Origin: Desulfurivibrio alkaliphilus AHT 2
GTDB taxonomy: Bacteria; Desulfobacterota; Desulfobulbia; Desulfobulbales; Desulfurivibrionaceae
Direction: 5' to 3'
Assembly (NCBI RefSeq): GCF_000092205.1
Contig: NC_014216.1
Location: 744,001-808,000 of the forward strand
Length of the DNA: 64,000 nt
This document shows, in pieces, positions 51,490 to 60,227 of this stretch. The notes beneath the pieces were generated by a model, which saw only the letters and a program-made list of their open reading frames with translations, was not told where the DNA came from and searched no databases. The position numbers were made by a program, and so were the translations under genes. Every line of letters starts with the position of its first letter. The stretch's first letter is position 1.

Positions 51490-53815
51490 CACTCTCCTCC
51501 GCGGTGATGTTTATCGGTTTTTTCTCCAGATAAGGCAACCGGAAGCGGAAAGTCGTGCCCTGCCCGGGGGTTGATGTTACCTCGATGCGACCGCCAAGTC
51601 TCTCCGTTTCAGCCTTCACCGCTGCCAGTCCCACGCCGCGGCCGGATAACTCATCGGCCTGGTCCTTGGTGGTGAACTGGTCATCGAAGATCAGCAGGTG
51701 GAGTTCCGCCGGTTGGGCGGCGGCGGCCTGGTCGGCACTCAGGCGGCCGAGTTCCACGGCCTTGCGGCGAATGCTTTCGGCATCCAGGCCGCGGCCGTCG
51801 TCGCTGATTTCCAGGATAATCTCGTCGCCCTCTTGCCGCACCAGGCAGTGGAGGTGTCCCTCCTCCTCCTTGTCCTGCTCCCAGCGCTCTTCCGGTGTTT
51901 CAAGGCCGTGGTCCACCGCGTTGCGGAACAGGTGGACCAGAGACTTGCTGAAAGGCGCGTAAATCTCGGGTGCCACCAGCAGGTCTTGATCATCGATCTC
52001 GATGGGGGCCAGCTCTTTTTCCCGGCGTTCGGCCAGTTTTTGCGCCGCTTTGGCGTGGCCGGCCAGCAGGTTGCGAAACGGAACGTAGCGCAGCCGCTGC
52101 AGCCGTCGGAGCATGGTTTGGGTCTCCTCGCTGTCCAGGCTCGGGCCTTGGCCGTGCAGCAACCGCTCGGCCAGATTTTCCAGCATCTCCACTTCCTCGG
52201 CGGCCAGCAGAAGCTGGCCGCGACGGGTAAAAAAGGCTTCTCCCAGGGTCTCACGCAGGATCAGCAGGTCCTGCTCCAGGGCGGCGTCGGCCTGCTGCAT
52301 TTGGTGTTGCCATTCCCGGGGGTCGGGGGTTTGTCCGGCCTTTTCCTGGTCTTGCCGCAGTTCTGTTTCGAGCTGGTGCAGGCTGCGGGGCAGGTGAATG
52401 AACTCCAGTTGGCCGAATAGTCCTTTGAAGGTGTGGACCTGGCGATAGATCTCGTTTATGGCCGATTCCCGGTCGCCGGCGGCGGCATCAAGCAGCCGGG
52501 GCAGTTCCTGTTGGCCGAAGCGGCGGTAATCGTCCAGGACCTCGAAAAGCTCCGCCGATTCGGTGGCGGCGCAGACAATCAGCCGCAGCCGGGTCTGTTC
52601 CTCGGCGACCTGGGACTCCAGGCGCAGTTTTTCGGTGATATCGGTGATGACCAGCATCATCAACCGCTCACCGATGAGCCGGTAATCGACTTCCAGCTCA
52701 CGGTCGTTGAGTTGAAAATGGCCGGGCAGCAGGGAGAGCAGGGTTTCGCGTTTGAACTCATCAGGGGTTTCGAAAATCCGCCGGATATTATCGCCCAATC
52801 GGCCGGCCTCCGGCTCGTTGGCGGAGCACAGAAGCTCGGTGATGGGTTTGCCGCTCAGTTCGGCGCCCAGCAGAGTTTCGCACTCCCGGCTGTATTCCGG
52901 TTCCACTCTCAGGTCGGGGCCGAAGGAGAGAAAGCCCTGGCCGGAGTTGTCGAGCAGGCCGCTCAGGCGCCCACTTTTTTCAGTCAGTTGTTGCCGGGTG
53001 ACCAGGATCTGGCGGTACATGGTGGCCACCAGGAAGGTAACCGCCAATATCAGGGCGGCGTTGAGCAGCAGAAAGTAGATCAGGCGGCGGGTGTTTTCGT
53101 GGGCCTGGGAGAGAAAGGCGCCCTTGTCCATACTGACCCCCAACACCCCGGCCAACTCGCCGACTCGCCAGTTGGTGTGGCAGACCAGGCACTGGCTGTC
53201 CACCGGGATCCGTTCATAAAAGTGAGCGGTGCGACTGCCCAGTGCTTCAGCCCGGCCCCGATCATTGAACGAGATACCCTGGTCGAGCTGGAAATGGCAG
53301 TCGGCGCAAGGCTGCCCGGCCACCTGGCGCAGGTGTTGCCGGCCGCTGGGGGAGTTGCTGCGATCCTCCAGGTTCCAGTCGTCACGCAGGAACATCCCCC
53401 TGGTTTGGCGGTAAAGCTCCTCGTTGGGGTTGATGAGATTGCCCTGGCTGTCGCGGACAAAGGGGATGCCGACGGTAACCTTGCCGGAACGGTAGTTCAT
53501 CAGACCGTCGCGATCGTAAAGGGTGGTTGCGACCACGCCTTCCAGTTGGGCGATGTTGTCCATAACCAGGGCGAAGGATTTGCGCTGCCCTTTTTCGATG
53601 GAATCCCTGGTCTGGGTGATGTAGTTGGCGAGCACCCCGTAACCCTGATCCCGGATCATCGCCTCGGAGGTCTGGAGCTGGTAGTGGTGAAAAAGCACCA
53701 TGGCCGGCAGGGAGGTCAGCAGCAGGCAACAAAAAACGATGCCCATGAACCGGCCCCGCACCCGTTCCGGGTCGCTGTTGCTCAACCATTGCCGCCAGGC
53801 CGGTGGTGGAGTCAT
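51467..53815 (-). CDS. Dihaem membrane sensor kinase with PAS, Hpt and CheA-like ATPase
   Basis: 782 residues. Helix 22-43; periplasmic domain 44-245 with two haem c sites, CADCH (Cys170, Cys173, His174) and CLVCH (Cys209, Cys212, His213); helix 246-266; PAS-like region about 280-400; Hpt with VHTFKGLFGQ (His461); helical region; CheA-type HATPase with HLFRNAVDHGLETPEERW and DELSGRGVGLAAVK. There is no CheW-like C-terminal domain and no HisKA, so phosphorylation is Hpt-based as in CheA but without array docking. The start overlaps the hydrogenase small subunit stop by four bases (ATGA). The haem pair could take electrons from the hydrogenase; this is inference. Confidence 0.9.
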   Translation of the reverse strand: MTPPPAWRQWLSNSDPERVRGRFMGIVFCCLLLTSLPAMVLFHHYQLQTSEAMIRDQGYGVLANYITQTRDSIEKGQRKSFALVMDNIAQLEGVVATTLYDRDGLMNYRSGKVTVGIPFVRDSQGNLINPNEELYRQTRGMFLRDDWNLEDRSNSPSGRQHLRQVAGQPCADCHFQLDQGISFNDRGRAEALGSRTAHFYERIPVDSQCLVCHTNWRVGELAGVLGVSMDKGAFLSQAHENTRRLIYFLLLNAALILAVTFLVATMYRQILVTRQQLTEKSGRLSGLLDNSGQGFLSFGPDLRVEPEYSRECETLLGAELSGKPITELLCSANEPEAGRLGDNIRRIFETPDEFKRETLLSLLPGHFQLNDRELEVDYRLIGERLMMLVITDITEKLRLESQVAEEQTRLRLIVCAATESAELFEVLDDYRRFGQQELPRLLDAAAGDRESAINEIYRQVHTFKGLFGQLEFIHLPRSLHQLETELRQDQEKAGQTPDPREWQHQMQQADAALEQDLLILRETLGEAFFTRRGQLLLAAEEVEMLENLAERLLHGQGPSLDSEETQTMLRRLQRLRYVPFRNLLAGHAKAAQKLAERREKELAPIEIDDQDLLVAPEIYAPFSKSLVHLFRNAVDHGLETPEERWEQDKEEEGHLHCLVRQEGDEIILEISDDGRGLDAESIRRKAVELGRLSADQAAAAQPAELHLLIFDDQFTTKDQADELSGRGVGLAAVKAETERLGGRIEVTSTPGQGTTFRFRLPYLEKKPINITAEESDEQRQAQ

Positions 53816-54792
53816 TCCGTGCCTCCCCGCTCCCGGCGGTATGGAGCAATGCTGTCTCCCTGCAGCAGCCCTTTGCGCACCCGGGGGTCGTCGTAAAGAT
53901 GATAAAGGACCGGCCGGGGAAAAAGCTCACTGGCGCAGCCGATACAAGGGTGGCCGGCCCGCAGGCAGTAGTTGCTGTTGCCGTTGTAACCGTTGCCGGG
54001 GCAGTCATTGTAGGTGACCGGTCCCTGGCAGCCCAATTCCAGCAGGCAGCCCTCCTCCCAGATGTGGCGGGCAAAGTCCTGTTCCTGGAACGAGGCGTAA
54101 CGGGGGCAGCGCTGGTGGATGGTGTGACTGAAAAAACGGTTGGGGCGACGACGGCCGTCCAGTTCCGGTAAACTCCGGTGACGCATGAAGTACAGCAGGG
54201 TGTAAACCAGGTGCTCCGGTTTCATCGGGCAGCCGGGCAGGTTGACCACCGGGGTCTTGATTCCTTCCTGAGCCAGATGCTCGGTCAAGGAAACCACCCC
54301 GGTGAGGGTGCCGGGCATGGCAGCCACGCCGCCGGAGACAGCGCAGGTGCCGGCGGCCAGGCAGGCGCTGGCCCCCGCCGCCAGCCGGCTGACCCAATGG
54401 CCCAGGGGTTGATGGTCAAGCATACAGGCATGGGGCATGGTGGCCGGGATTCCGCCTTCCAGGACCAGGAGATAAGGTTCATCGCCATCGGCCAAGGTCG
54501 AAAGCAACTCCCCCACCTGGTTGCCGGTGGCCTGGGCCAGGTTGGGGTGGTAAAGCAGGCGACTGAACTGGGTCAACAGGTCCAGCACGGTGATCTGTTC
54601 GATATTGAGCAGGGAGATGGAGCAGCCCGAACAGGAGGAGCCTTGCAGCCAGACCAGGTTGGGGCGCGGCCGGGAGCGCTCATCTGCTTCGGCGGCCAGC
54701 AGCTCTTCAAAGGAGAGCAATGGCGCCGCCCCGGCGGCGATTACCACCCGGTAAACTTTTTTCAGGAATTCCCGGCGACTGAACGGAGTCAT
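53812..54792 (-). CDS. [NiFe] hydrogenase small subunit with Tat signal peptide
   Basis: 326 residues. The N-terminus has SRREFLKK and a hydrophobic stretch ending near EELLAAEA, a Tat export signal. The iron-sulfur subunit pattern is complete: GSSCSGCSISLLN for the proximal cluster, GTCAVSGGVAA, LPGCPMKPEH, then the distal and medial cluster cysteines in RCPRYASF, CLLELGCQGPVTYNDC and NSNYCLRAGHPCIGC. Length is close to periplasmic group 1 small subunits without their C-terminal anchor. It follows the large subunit by nine bases, the reverse of the common small-large order, and overlaps the dihaem kinase gene. No maturation genes are nearby. Confidence 0.92.
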   Translation of the reverse strand: MTPFSRREFLKKVYRVVIAAGAAPLLSFEELLAAEADERSRPRPNLVWLQGSSCSGCSISLLNIEQITVLDLLTQFSRLLYHPNLAQATGNQVGELLSTLADGDEPYLLVLEGGIPATMPHACMLDHQPLGHWVSRLAAGASACLAAGTCAVSGGVAAMPGTLTGVVSLTEHLAQEGIKTPVVNLPGCPMKPEHLVYTLLYFMRHRSLPELDGRRRPNRFFSHTIHQRCPRYASFQEQDFARHIWEEGCLLELGCQGPVTYNDCPGNGYNGNSNYCLRAGHPCIGCASELFPRPVLYHLYDDPRVRKGLLQGDSIAPYRRERGGTE

Positions 54793-54801
54793 GAAACCTA
54801 C

Positions 54802-56370
54802 CTAGTGCACGGAACAGGCAATGCAGGGATCCGCCGAGCGGGCGATCCGCGCCGCCTCCAGCGGTTGCTCCGGGTTGCTGATCCTGGTTCCCAGCAGCAT
54901 CTTTTCCACCGCCCCGGGCTTGCCGGCGGCATCTTTGGGGCCGAAATTCCAGGTGGAGGGCACCACCAGTTCATAATTTTTGATCAAGCCGTCTTTGTCG
55001 GTTTCCAGCCAGTGCCCCAAGGCGCCCCGGGAGGCCTCGGTTATCCCCACCCCCCGGGCGTTGCGCGGCACTTCCCGTTCCTCAAACCCCAGCACGCCAT
55101 CCTTTACCATTTCAAGCTGCTCCTTAAGCCGGCCGATGATCAGGGCCGCCGAGAGGTAACGGCTGAGGTGGCGGCCCATCACCGAGTTGTAATCGGCCAC
55201 GGTTATGCCAAGCTCCCGATTGGTGTGGTCCACCAATTCCTTCAGAGCCTGGTTGCCGCCTTGGTGGTAGCTGTTGACGATGCGGGCCGCGGCCCCGACT
55301 TCCATGACCTCGCCGCGATAGCGGGGAGCCCGGCTCCAACTGTACTTGCCGCCTTTTCGCTGCTCTTCCCGTTGGAACTCCTGCCAGTCCAGGGGGGTGA
55401 GGCGGCTGGTGGCCAGGGGCGGCAGGGCGGTGCCGGATTGCTGGCGGTAAAAGGCGTAGGTGTGATCTTCGTTGATGGCGTCAAGCTCCAGAGGTTGGTG
55501 TTCACCGTTCAGCAGGGCGCCCCCGGCAAAGAGGTGATTGTCGCCATCGGCCTCGGGCAGGAAGGGAAAGGAGAGAAAGTTGCCGTAACCCCGGCCTTCC
55601 TGGAAGTAGTGCGGAAAGGCCCGGCAAACGCTGAAGATGTCTTCGCGGTAGGGTCCCAGCACAAAGGCTTCGGCCCGCCGCAGCAGGGTGCGATATTGGG
55701 CCAGCATTCCCAGGGTGGGCCGGGTGGTGACCCCGCCGGCTTCAATGGCCACCGGGTGCGGCGCCTTGCCGCCGAAAATGGCCACCATCTTCTGCAAATC
55801 GGCCAGCAGGGTGAAGTTGGCAAAGTAGTTGCGGACCAGCAACAGGCTGTCGGTGTCACCCGGCAGTTGATCGTCGTGGCGGTAACGGGGCAGGAACGGG
55901 GCGCCGGGGAAGATCCGGGATGAACGGACTTCTTCCTCCACCCATTGGCGAACTGCCGCCAGCACGGGATCGCCGCCTTTGTAGGCCAGTACCGCCTCAA
56001 TATCGATGAAATCCAGGGCGCTCAGTTGGTAGAAGTGCAGCAGGGAGTCATGCACCAGGTAGGCGCCGGTGATCAGGTTACGCAGCAACTGGCCGTTGGC
56101 GTTGGGGCGGATGCCCATGGCGTCTTCCAGGGCCAGGGCGGCGGCTTCGGCATGAGCATATGGGCAGACCCCGCAGACCCGCTGGGTGACCTGCTGGGCC
56201 ACCCGGGCGTCGTAGCCGATCAGCGCCTTCTCCAGGCCGCGGAAGAGCAGGCCGGCGGCCCGGGCCTGGGTGATCACCCCATCTTCCACCCGGGTTTCGA
56301 TCTTAAGATGCCCTTCCACCCGGCTGAGGGGGTCAATGGTAATCCGCTTGCTCGTGCCGCTCTCATTCAT
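54802..56370 (-). CDS. [NiFe] hydrogenase large subunit lacking the C-terminal extension
   Basis: 522 residues from ATG 56370 (start SRVEGHLKIE typical). Nickel ligands: first pair in QRVCGVCPYAHAEA (Cys66, Cys69), second pair in DPCIACSVH at the very end (Cys516, Cys519). The stop codon comes directly after the last His, whereas catalytic hydrogenases normally carry about 15 more residues that a protease removes after nickel insertion. Absence of that peptide is known for regulatory (HoxC/HupV) and CooH-like subunits. Together with a Tat-signal partner and co-transcribed kinase this suggests a sensing role, not certain from sequence. No good ribosome site is seen before the ATG. Confidence 0.92.
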   Translation of the reverse strand: MNESGTSKRITIDPLSRVEGHLKIETRVEDGVITQARAAGLLFRGLEKALIGYDARVAQQVTQRVCGVCPYAHAEAAALALEDAMGIRPNANGQLLRNLITGAYLVHDSLLHFYQLSALDFIDIEAVLAYKGGDPVLAAVRQWVEEEVRSSRIFPGAPFLPRYRHDDQLPGDTDSLLLVRNYFANFTLLADLQKMVAIFGGKAPHPVAIEAGGVTTRPTLGMLAQYRTLLRRAEAFVLGPYREDIFSVCRAFPHYFQEGRGYGNFLSFPFLPEADGDNHLFAGGALLNGEHQPLELDAINEDHTYAFYRQQSGTALPPLATSRLTPLDWQEFQREEQRKGGKYSWSRAPRYRGEVMEVGAAARIVNSYHQGGNQALKELVDHTNRELGITVADYNSVMGRHLSRYLSAALIIGRLKEQLEMVKDGVLGFEEREVPRNARGVGITEASRGALGHWLETDKDGLIKNYELVVPSTWNFGPKDAAGKPGAVEKMLLGTRISNPEQPLEAARIARSADPCIACSVH

Positions 56371-56552
56371 GATGAGTAGAGGATTAACCAAAACTTAAGG
56401 GGCTGTCAATTAAATCATTTTTTGTTGTCAAATTAACAAATAAAGGGTGCCAATTATTTGTTGTAACGTAAAAAAACGCAAACAGTAACTGTTGGTGTCG
56501 GGCGGAATAGTCAAGCTGGTTTTTCCCGGTCGTGGCTGGAAGTTGTGCTTGC
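56371..56552 (-). promoter_or_regulatory. AT-rich promoter region of the hydrogenase-kinase operon, with two palindromes
   Basis: The 182-base gap has much lower GC than its surroundings. It contains AACAGT-A-ACTGTT (56481-56493) and TTTGTT-N8-AACAAA (56421-56440), both candidate operators. On the minus strand TTGTTA followed after 18 bases by ATTTAA is a weak sigma-70 candidate. No sigma-54 element with correct spacing is present. Confidence 0.4.
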
Positions 56553-58697
56553 TTACTTTGGCGCTGCCCGCTCGGCTTCCGATTCCAGATCCCGGCCCGA
56601 CCGCGGCAGGGTAAAAATGAAGGTGCTGCCCTTTCCTTCACCCCGGGAGTCCACCCATATCCTGCCGCCGTGGCGTTCAACGATCTTGCGCGCCATGGCC
56701 AACCCGACCCCGGTGCCTTCGTAACGCTCCCGGTTGTGCAGGCGCTGAAAGACCTTGAACAGGCGGGAGAACTGCGCCGGATCAATGCCGATGCCATTAT
56801 CTCTAACCGAGAACTCCCAGCAGTGCTCCCCGGGGCGAACCTCGACCATGACCACCGGCGGGCGCTCGGGAGCCCGGTATTTCAGGGCGTTGCCGATCAG
56901 GTTCTGAAACAGCCGTACTCCTTCGTTATAGCTGGCCTCCACCACCGGCCAGTCGCCGATCAGCTCCACCCGGCCGCTGGTTTCAGCCAGCAGGGGTTGC
57001 AGGTAGTTGATGGCCTCCCGGGCCATTTCCCGGCTATCCACCGGGGCGATCGGTTCACCCAAACGGCCCATCCGGGAGTATTCCAGCAGGGCGATCAGCA
57101 TCTTGTCCATCCGACTGGCGCCGTCGGCGGCGAAGTGCATCATCTCGCGGGTTTCGCCTTCGAGTTGACCGCCTAGTTTGTCTATCAGGATTTTGATGTA
57201 GCTGTTAATCATTCTTAGCGGCTGCCGGAGATCGTGGGAGGCGGCATAGGCGAACTGCTCCAGTTCGGCGTTGGAGCGAGCCAAGGCCTCCTGGGCCTTT
57301 TTTTGCGCGGTGATATCCCGGCTGATGCCGAAGATACCCACCACCTTGCCCCGGGCGTCGAACAGCGGCCATTTGTTGGTCTGGACGTAACCGATCCGGC
57401 CGAGTTCATCGTAATAGGGGTTGATTTTGTTGAGTAGCGGGATTCCCCGGCTGAAAACCGGCGACTCTTCCTCCTGGTAAATGCGGGCCGTTTCGGGCGG
57501 GAAAATCTCCCGGTCGTGTTTGCCGATCATCTCCCGCCAGTCGGTATGGCCGGTGATTTTCGCCATGGCCTGGCTGCAGAAACGGATCCGAGAGTGCTCA
57601 TCTTTGAAATAGACAAAGTCGGTGGTGAAGTCGAGGAAGGCCTCTACATCTCGGGAGAACTCGGCCAGCTTCTGTTCGCTGGCGCGTAATTCGGTCATCG
57701 CCGCTTGTCGGGCCCGTTCGCTTTTATGCAGATGGCGGGCGACCATCAGAAAGCCAAACCCCAGCAAGAAGGCAATCGCCATATTGACCTTGGCTCGTTG
57801 CCGCCAGCCGGCCAGGTAATGGGATTGCGCCATGGCTGCCTGCACGTAAAAGGGGAAGTTATCCAGCACCTGGAAACTGCCCAGGCGTTTGATGCCATCG
57901 GGGCTGGCCGTGTAGGTCAGCTCGCCCTGGCGTTCGCCGGCTGCGATGCGCTGGTAGATGGGGTTGTCGGGGGGCAGCGGCTGGTTGAAGTCCGCCGGGT
58001 CGTAGGCGGGCTGGCGGGCGATCAGTACCGTGGTGTCGCTGCGCCGCAGGAGGACGGCGCCGCCGGGACCGGGGTCCAGGGCGGCCAGTAAGCGATTGAT
58101 GTTTTCAAGGGGAATTACGGCGCCGATGATCCCTTGGAAGTTGCCGTCCGCGTCGCGCCGGGCCCTTATCTGGCTTATGACATCAGTGCCGGTGGTGCGG
58201 GCGATGATGATGTCGGAGAAGGTGGTGTCGATTTCGGGGTTGTCGCGTAAAAGCTGAAAATGGGGCCGATCGGCGATGCTGATCGGGGTAGTGAAGGGGA
58301 TGGAGGAGTAGCTCTGCCGGCCCTCGGCATCAAATACAAAAAGCCCTTCAATGCCCGGAAAAATTTTCTTCAGGGCAGCCAGGCGCTGGCTTATAACGGT
58401 TTGCTGGTCAGCGGCGGAAAGTTGTGCAAAACCCTGCATATCGCTGGGCACAAACTGCAGCATCTGGTCCACAAACCTGAGCCCGCCGTCGATTTGCTCA
58501 AAATTGGCGTTTAACTGCAACCCCAGCGCCTGGGTCAGGTTTTTCGTGCTGGTGAGGGCTTTTTCGCTGTGCTGCCGGTGTTCGCTCAGCAAATCAACAC
58601 CCAGCAAAGCAAGGAAGAGCACCAGCGCCACGGCCAGCCAGGGAATAGCGGCGGCGGTTCGCTGCTTGGTGGAGCGGAAAGGCAATTTAAAGTTCAT
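56553..58697 (-). CDS. Membrane sensor histidine kinase with Cache domain and PAS
   Basis: 714 residues. Helix 17-36; periplasmic double-Cache/PDC-type domain (about 40-300; GIEGLFVFDAEGRQSY, RPHFQLLRDNPE, GGAVLLRRSDTTVLIAR); helix 302-321; PAS (about 345-465; KDEHSRIRFCSQAM, FGISRDITAQKKAQ); HisKA with YAASHDLRQPLRMI (His488) and HATPase (NLIGNALKYR, GTGVGLAMARKIV). No receiver is attached. Upstream of the hydrogenase operon on the same strand, separated by an AT-rich gap, so probably its own transcript. The ligand class is likely an amino acid, organic acid or amine by Cache analogy. Confidence 0.92.
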   Translation of the reverse strand: MNFKLPFRSTKQRTAAAIPWLAVALVLFLALLGVDLLSEHRQHSEKALTSTKNLTQALGLQLNANFEQIDGGLRFVDQMLQFVPSDMQGFAQLSAADQQTVISQRLAALKKIFPGIEGLFVFDAEGRQSYSSIPFTTPISIADRPHFQLLRDNPEIDTTFSDIIIARTTGTDVISQIRARRDADGNFQGIIGAVIPLENINRLLAALDPGPGGAVLLRRSDTTVLIARQPAYDPADFNQPLPPDNPIYQRIAAGERQGELTYTASPDGIKRLGSFQVLDNFPFYVQAAMAQSHYLAGWRQRAKVNMAIAFLLGFGFLMVARHLHKSERARQAAMTELRASEQKLAEFSRDVEAFLDFTTDFVYFKDEHSRIRFCSQAMAKITGHTDWREMIGKHDREIFPPETARIYQEEESPVFSRGIPLLNKINPYYDELGRIGYVQTNKWPLFDARGKVVGIFGISRDITAQKKAQEALARSNAELEQFAYAASHDLRQPLRMINSYIKILIDKLGGQLEGETREMMHFAADGASRMDKMLIALLEYSRMGRLGEPIAPVDSREMAREAINYLQPLLAETSGRVELIGDWPVVEASYNEGVRLFQNLIGNALKYRAPERPPVVMVEVRPGEHCWEFSVRDNGIGIDPAQFSRLFKVFQRLHNRERYEGTGVGLAMARKIVERHGGRIWVDSRGEGKGSTFIFTLPRSGRDLESEAERAAPK

Positions 58698-58778
58698 CGG
58701 ATTTCACCGCTGATGGGCAAAGAATGCTGACCTAAAGTAAAGTAAGGTTATCGCCTCGGCTGGACATTTGCAAAAAAA

Positions 58779-60215
58779 TCAGCCCCGGTAGCCGAAAAGC
58801 AGTTTCAGGATTTTGCGGACGCGGGGGGAGAAGATCTTTGGGGCCAGTAACGAACCAGCCGCCTTTTTGTTGATCTCGCTCAAGGTGGGGTAGGGGTGAA
58901 TGGCGGCGGCGATGCGGGCCAGGCCAACTTTGCCGTTCATGATCGCCACCCACTGGCTTAAGATGTCGCCGGCCCCGGGTCCGGCAATCGTCACCCCCAG
59001 GGGACGGTCACGGCGGTCCAGCAGCAGCTTGAGCCTGCCGCCGGTTTCGCCTTCCGCCCGGGCCCGGTCGTTGGCGGCAAACTCCTCGCTCAGCACCCGG
59101 TAGTTCAGGCCGGCGGCGCTGGCGCTTTTTTCGTTATGCCCCAGCCCGGCCAGTTCCGGCTTGGTGTAGGTGCAGTGGGGTACCCAGGTGTAGTCGGTTT
59201 TGCGCGGCAATCGGAAAACGGCATTGCTCAGGGCGATGCCCCCTTCGTAACCGGCCACATGGGTGAACTGGTAGCCGCCGATGACGTCGCCGGCGGCGTA
59301 GATATGTTTATGGCCGGCCCGCAACCGGCGGTCCACCTTGATGCCCCGGGGGTCGAAGGGCACGTCGATTTGCTCCAGCCCCAGGCCGTCGGTGTTGGGG
59401 CTTCGGCCCAAGGCCACCAGCAAGGCTTCGGCGGCAATGGTCTGTTCCCGGCCCGCCGCATCAGCAACCACCACTTCGCGCCGATCACCGCCATCGGCCA
59501 CCCGCCGCACCGCCGTTTTAAGCAAAAACTCAACCCCTTCCCGTTCCAGCTCCCGCTGAACCAGGGCCGCCAGGTCGGGATCCTCCCGGCTGAGAATCTG
59601 GTTGCTGCGCTGGACCACCGTCACCTTGCTGCCCAGGCGGCTGAATGCCTGGGCCATCTCGACGGCGATGGGGCCGGCCCCCAGGATCAGCATTGAGTCG
59701 GGCAGGTGGTCCAGGTAGAAAATTTCCCGGTTGGTCAAATGCGGGGTTCTATCCAGGCCGGGGATGGCCGGGATCTGGGGGGATGACCCGGTGGCGATCA
59801 CCCAGGCTCTGGCGCTGGCGGTTTGGCCGTCGATCTCCACCGCGTGCTCGTCGCGGAAACGGGCCGGCCCAAAGCGGATTTCGGCCCCCAGGCGGGAAAA
59901 GCGTTCCACCGAGTCATGCTGCTGGATCACCGCTATCACTTCCCGGATGCGGGCCGCCACAGCGGCAAAGTCCACCGGCGGTGGGGTGATGGCCGGCAGC
60001 CCGTAGCGCGCTCCTTCTTTCATCTGCTGATAAACATGGGCCGACTTGAGCAACGTTTTGCTGGGCACGCAGCCGTAATGGAGGCAATCCCCGCCCAGGG
60101 CCTCTTCTTTTTCCACCAGCAGGGTCTTTACCCCCAGTTGCGCCGCCCCCGAGGCCACGGTCAAGCCCGCCGCGCCACCGCCGATAACACCGAGGTCATA
60201 ATCGAATTTGCTCAT
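58779..60215 (-). CDS. Mercuric-reductase-like FAD pyridine nucleotide-disulfide oxidoreductase
   Basis: 478 residues from ATG 60215 behind AGAGGT. FAD-binding GVIGGGAAGLTVASGAAQ, redox disulfide GGDCLHYGCVPSK (Cys44, Cys49), NAD(P) domain ILGAGPIAVEMAQAF, second FAD motif HIYAAGDVIGGYQFTHVAGYEG and a dimerisation domain ending LSEINKKAAGS. The C-terminal MerA mercury cysteines and the lipoamide dehydrogenase HAHPTLSE are absent; HPYPTLSEIN is the form found in the MerA-like group paired with TVP38 proteins. The tvp38 gene lies 12 bases upstream. Substrate unknown. Confidence 0.9.
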   Translation of the reverse strand: MSKFDYDLGVIGGGAAGLTVASGAAQLGVKTLLVEKEEALGGDCLHYGCVPSKTLLKSAHVYQQMKEGARYGLPAITPPPVDFAAVAARIREVIAVIQQHDSVERFSRLGAEIRFGPARFRDEHAVEIDGQTASARAWVIATGSSPQIPAIPGLDRTPHLTNREIFYLDHLPDSMLILGAGPIAVEMAQAFSRLGSKVTVVQRSNQILSREDPDLAALVQRELEREGVEFLLKTAVRRVADGGDRREVVVADAAGREQTIAAEALLVALGRSPNTDGLGLEQIDVPFDPRGIKVDRRLRAGHKHIYAAGDVIGGYQFTHVAGYEGGIALSNAVFRLPRKTDYTWVPHCTYTKPELAGLGHNEKSASAAGLNYRVLSEEFAANDRARAEGETGGRLKLLLDRRDRPLGVTIAGPGAGDILSQWVAIMNGKVGLARIAAAIHPYPTLSEINKKAAGSLLAPKIFSPRVRKILKLLFGYRG

Positions 60216-60227
60216 CTGCAAAACCTC

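Noticed and set aside
54178-55923. 581-codon plus-strand frame opposite the hydrogenase genes
   Set aside because: Antisense of conserved hydrogenase codons, composition not protein-like.
56440-56465. TGGCAC on the minus strand before the hydrogenase operon as a sigma-54 site
   Set aside because: The -12 GC at the required spacing is missing (reads ATTTG).
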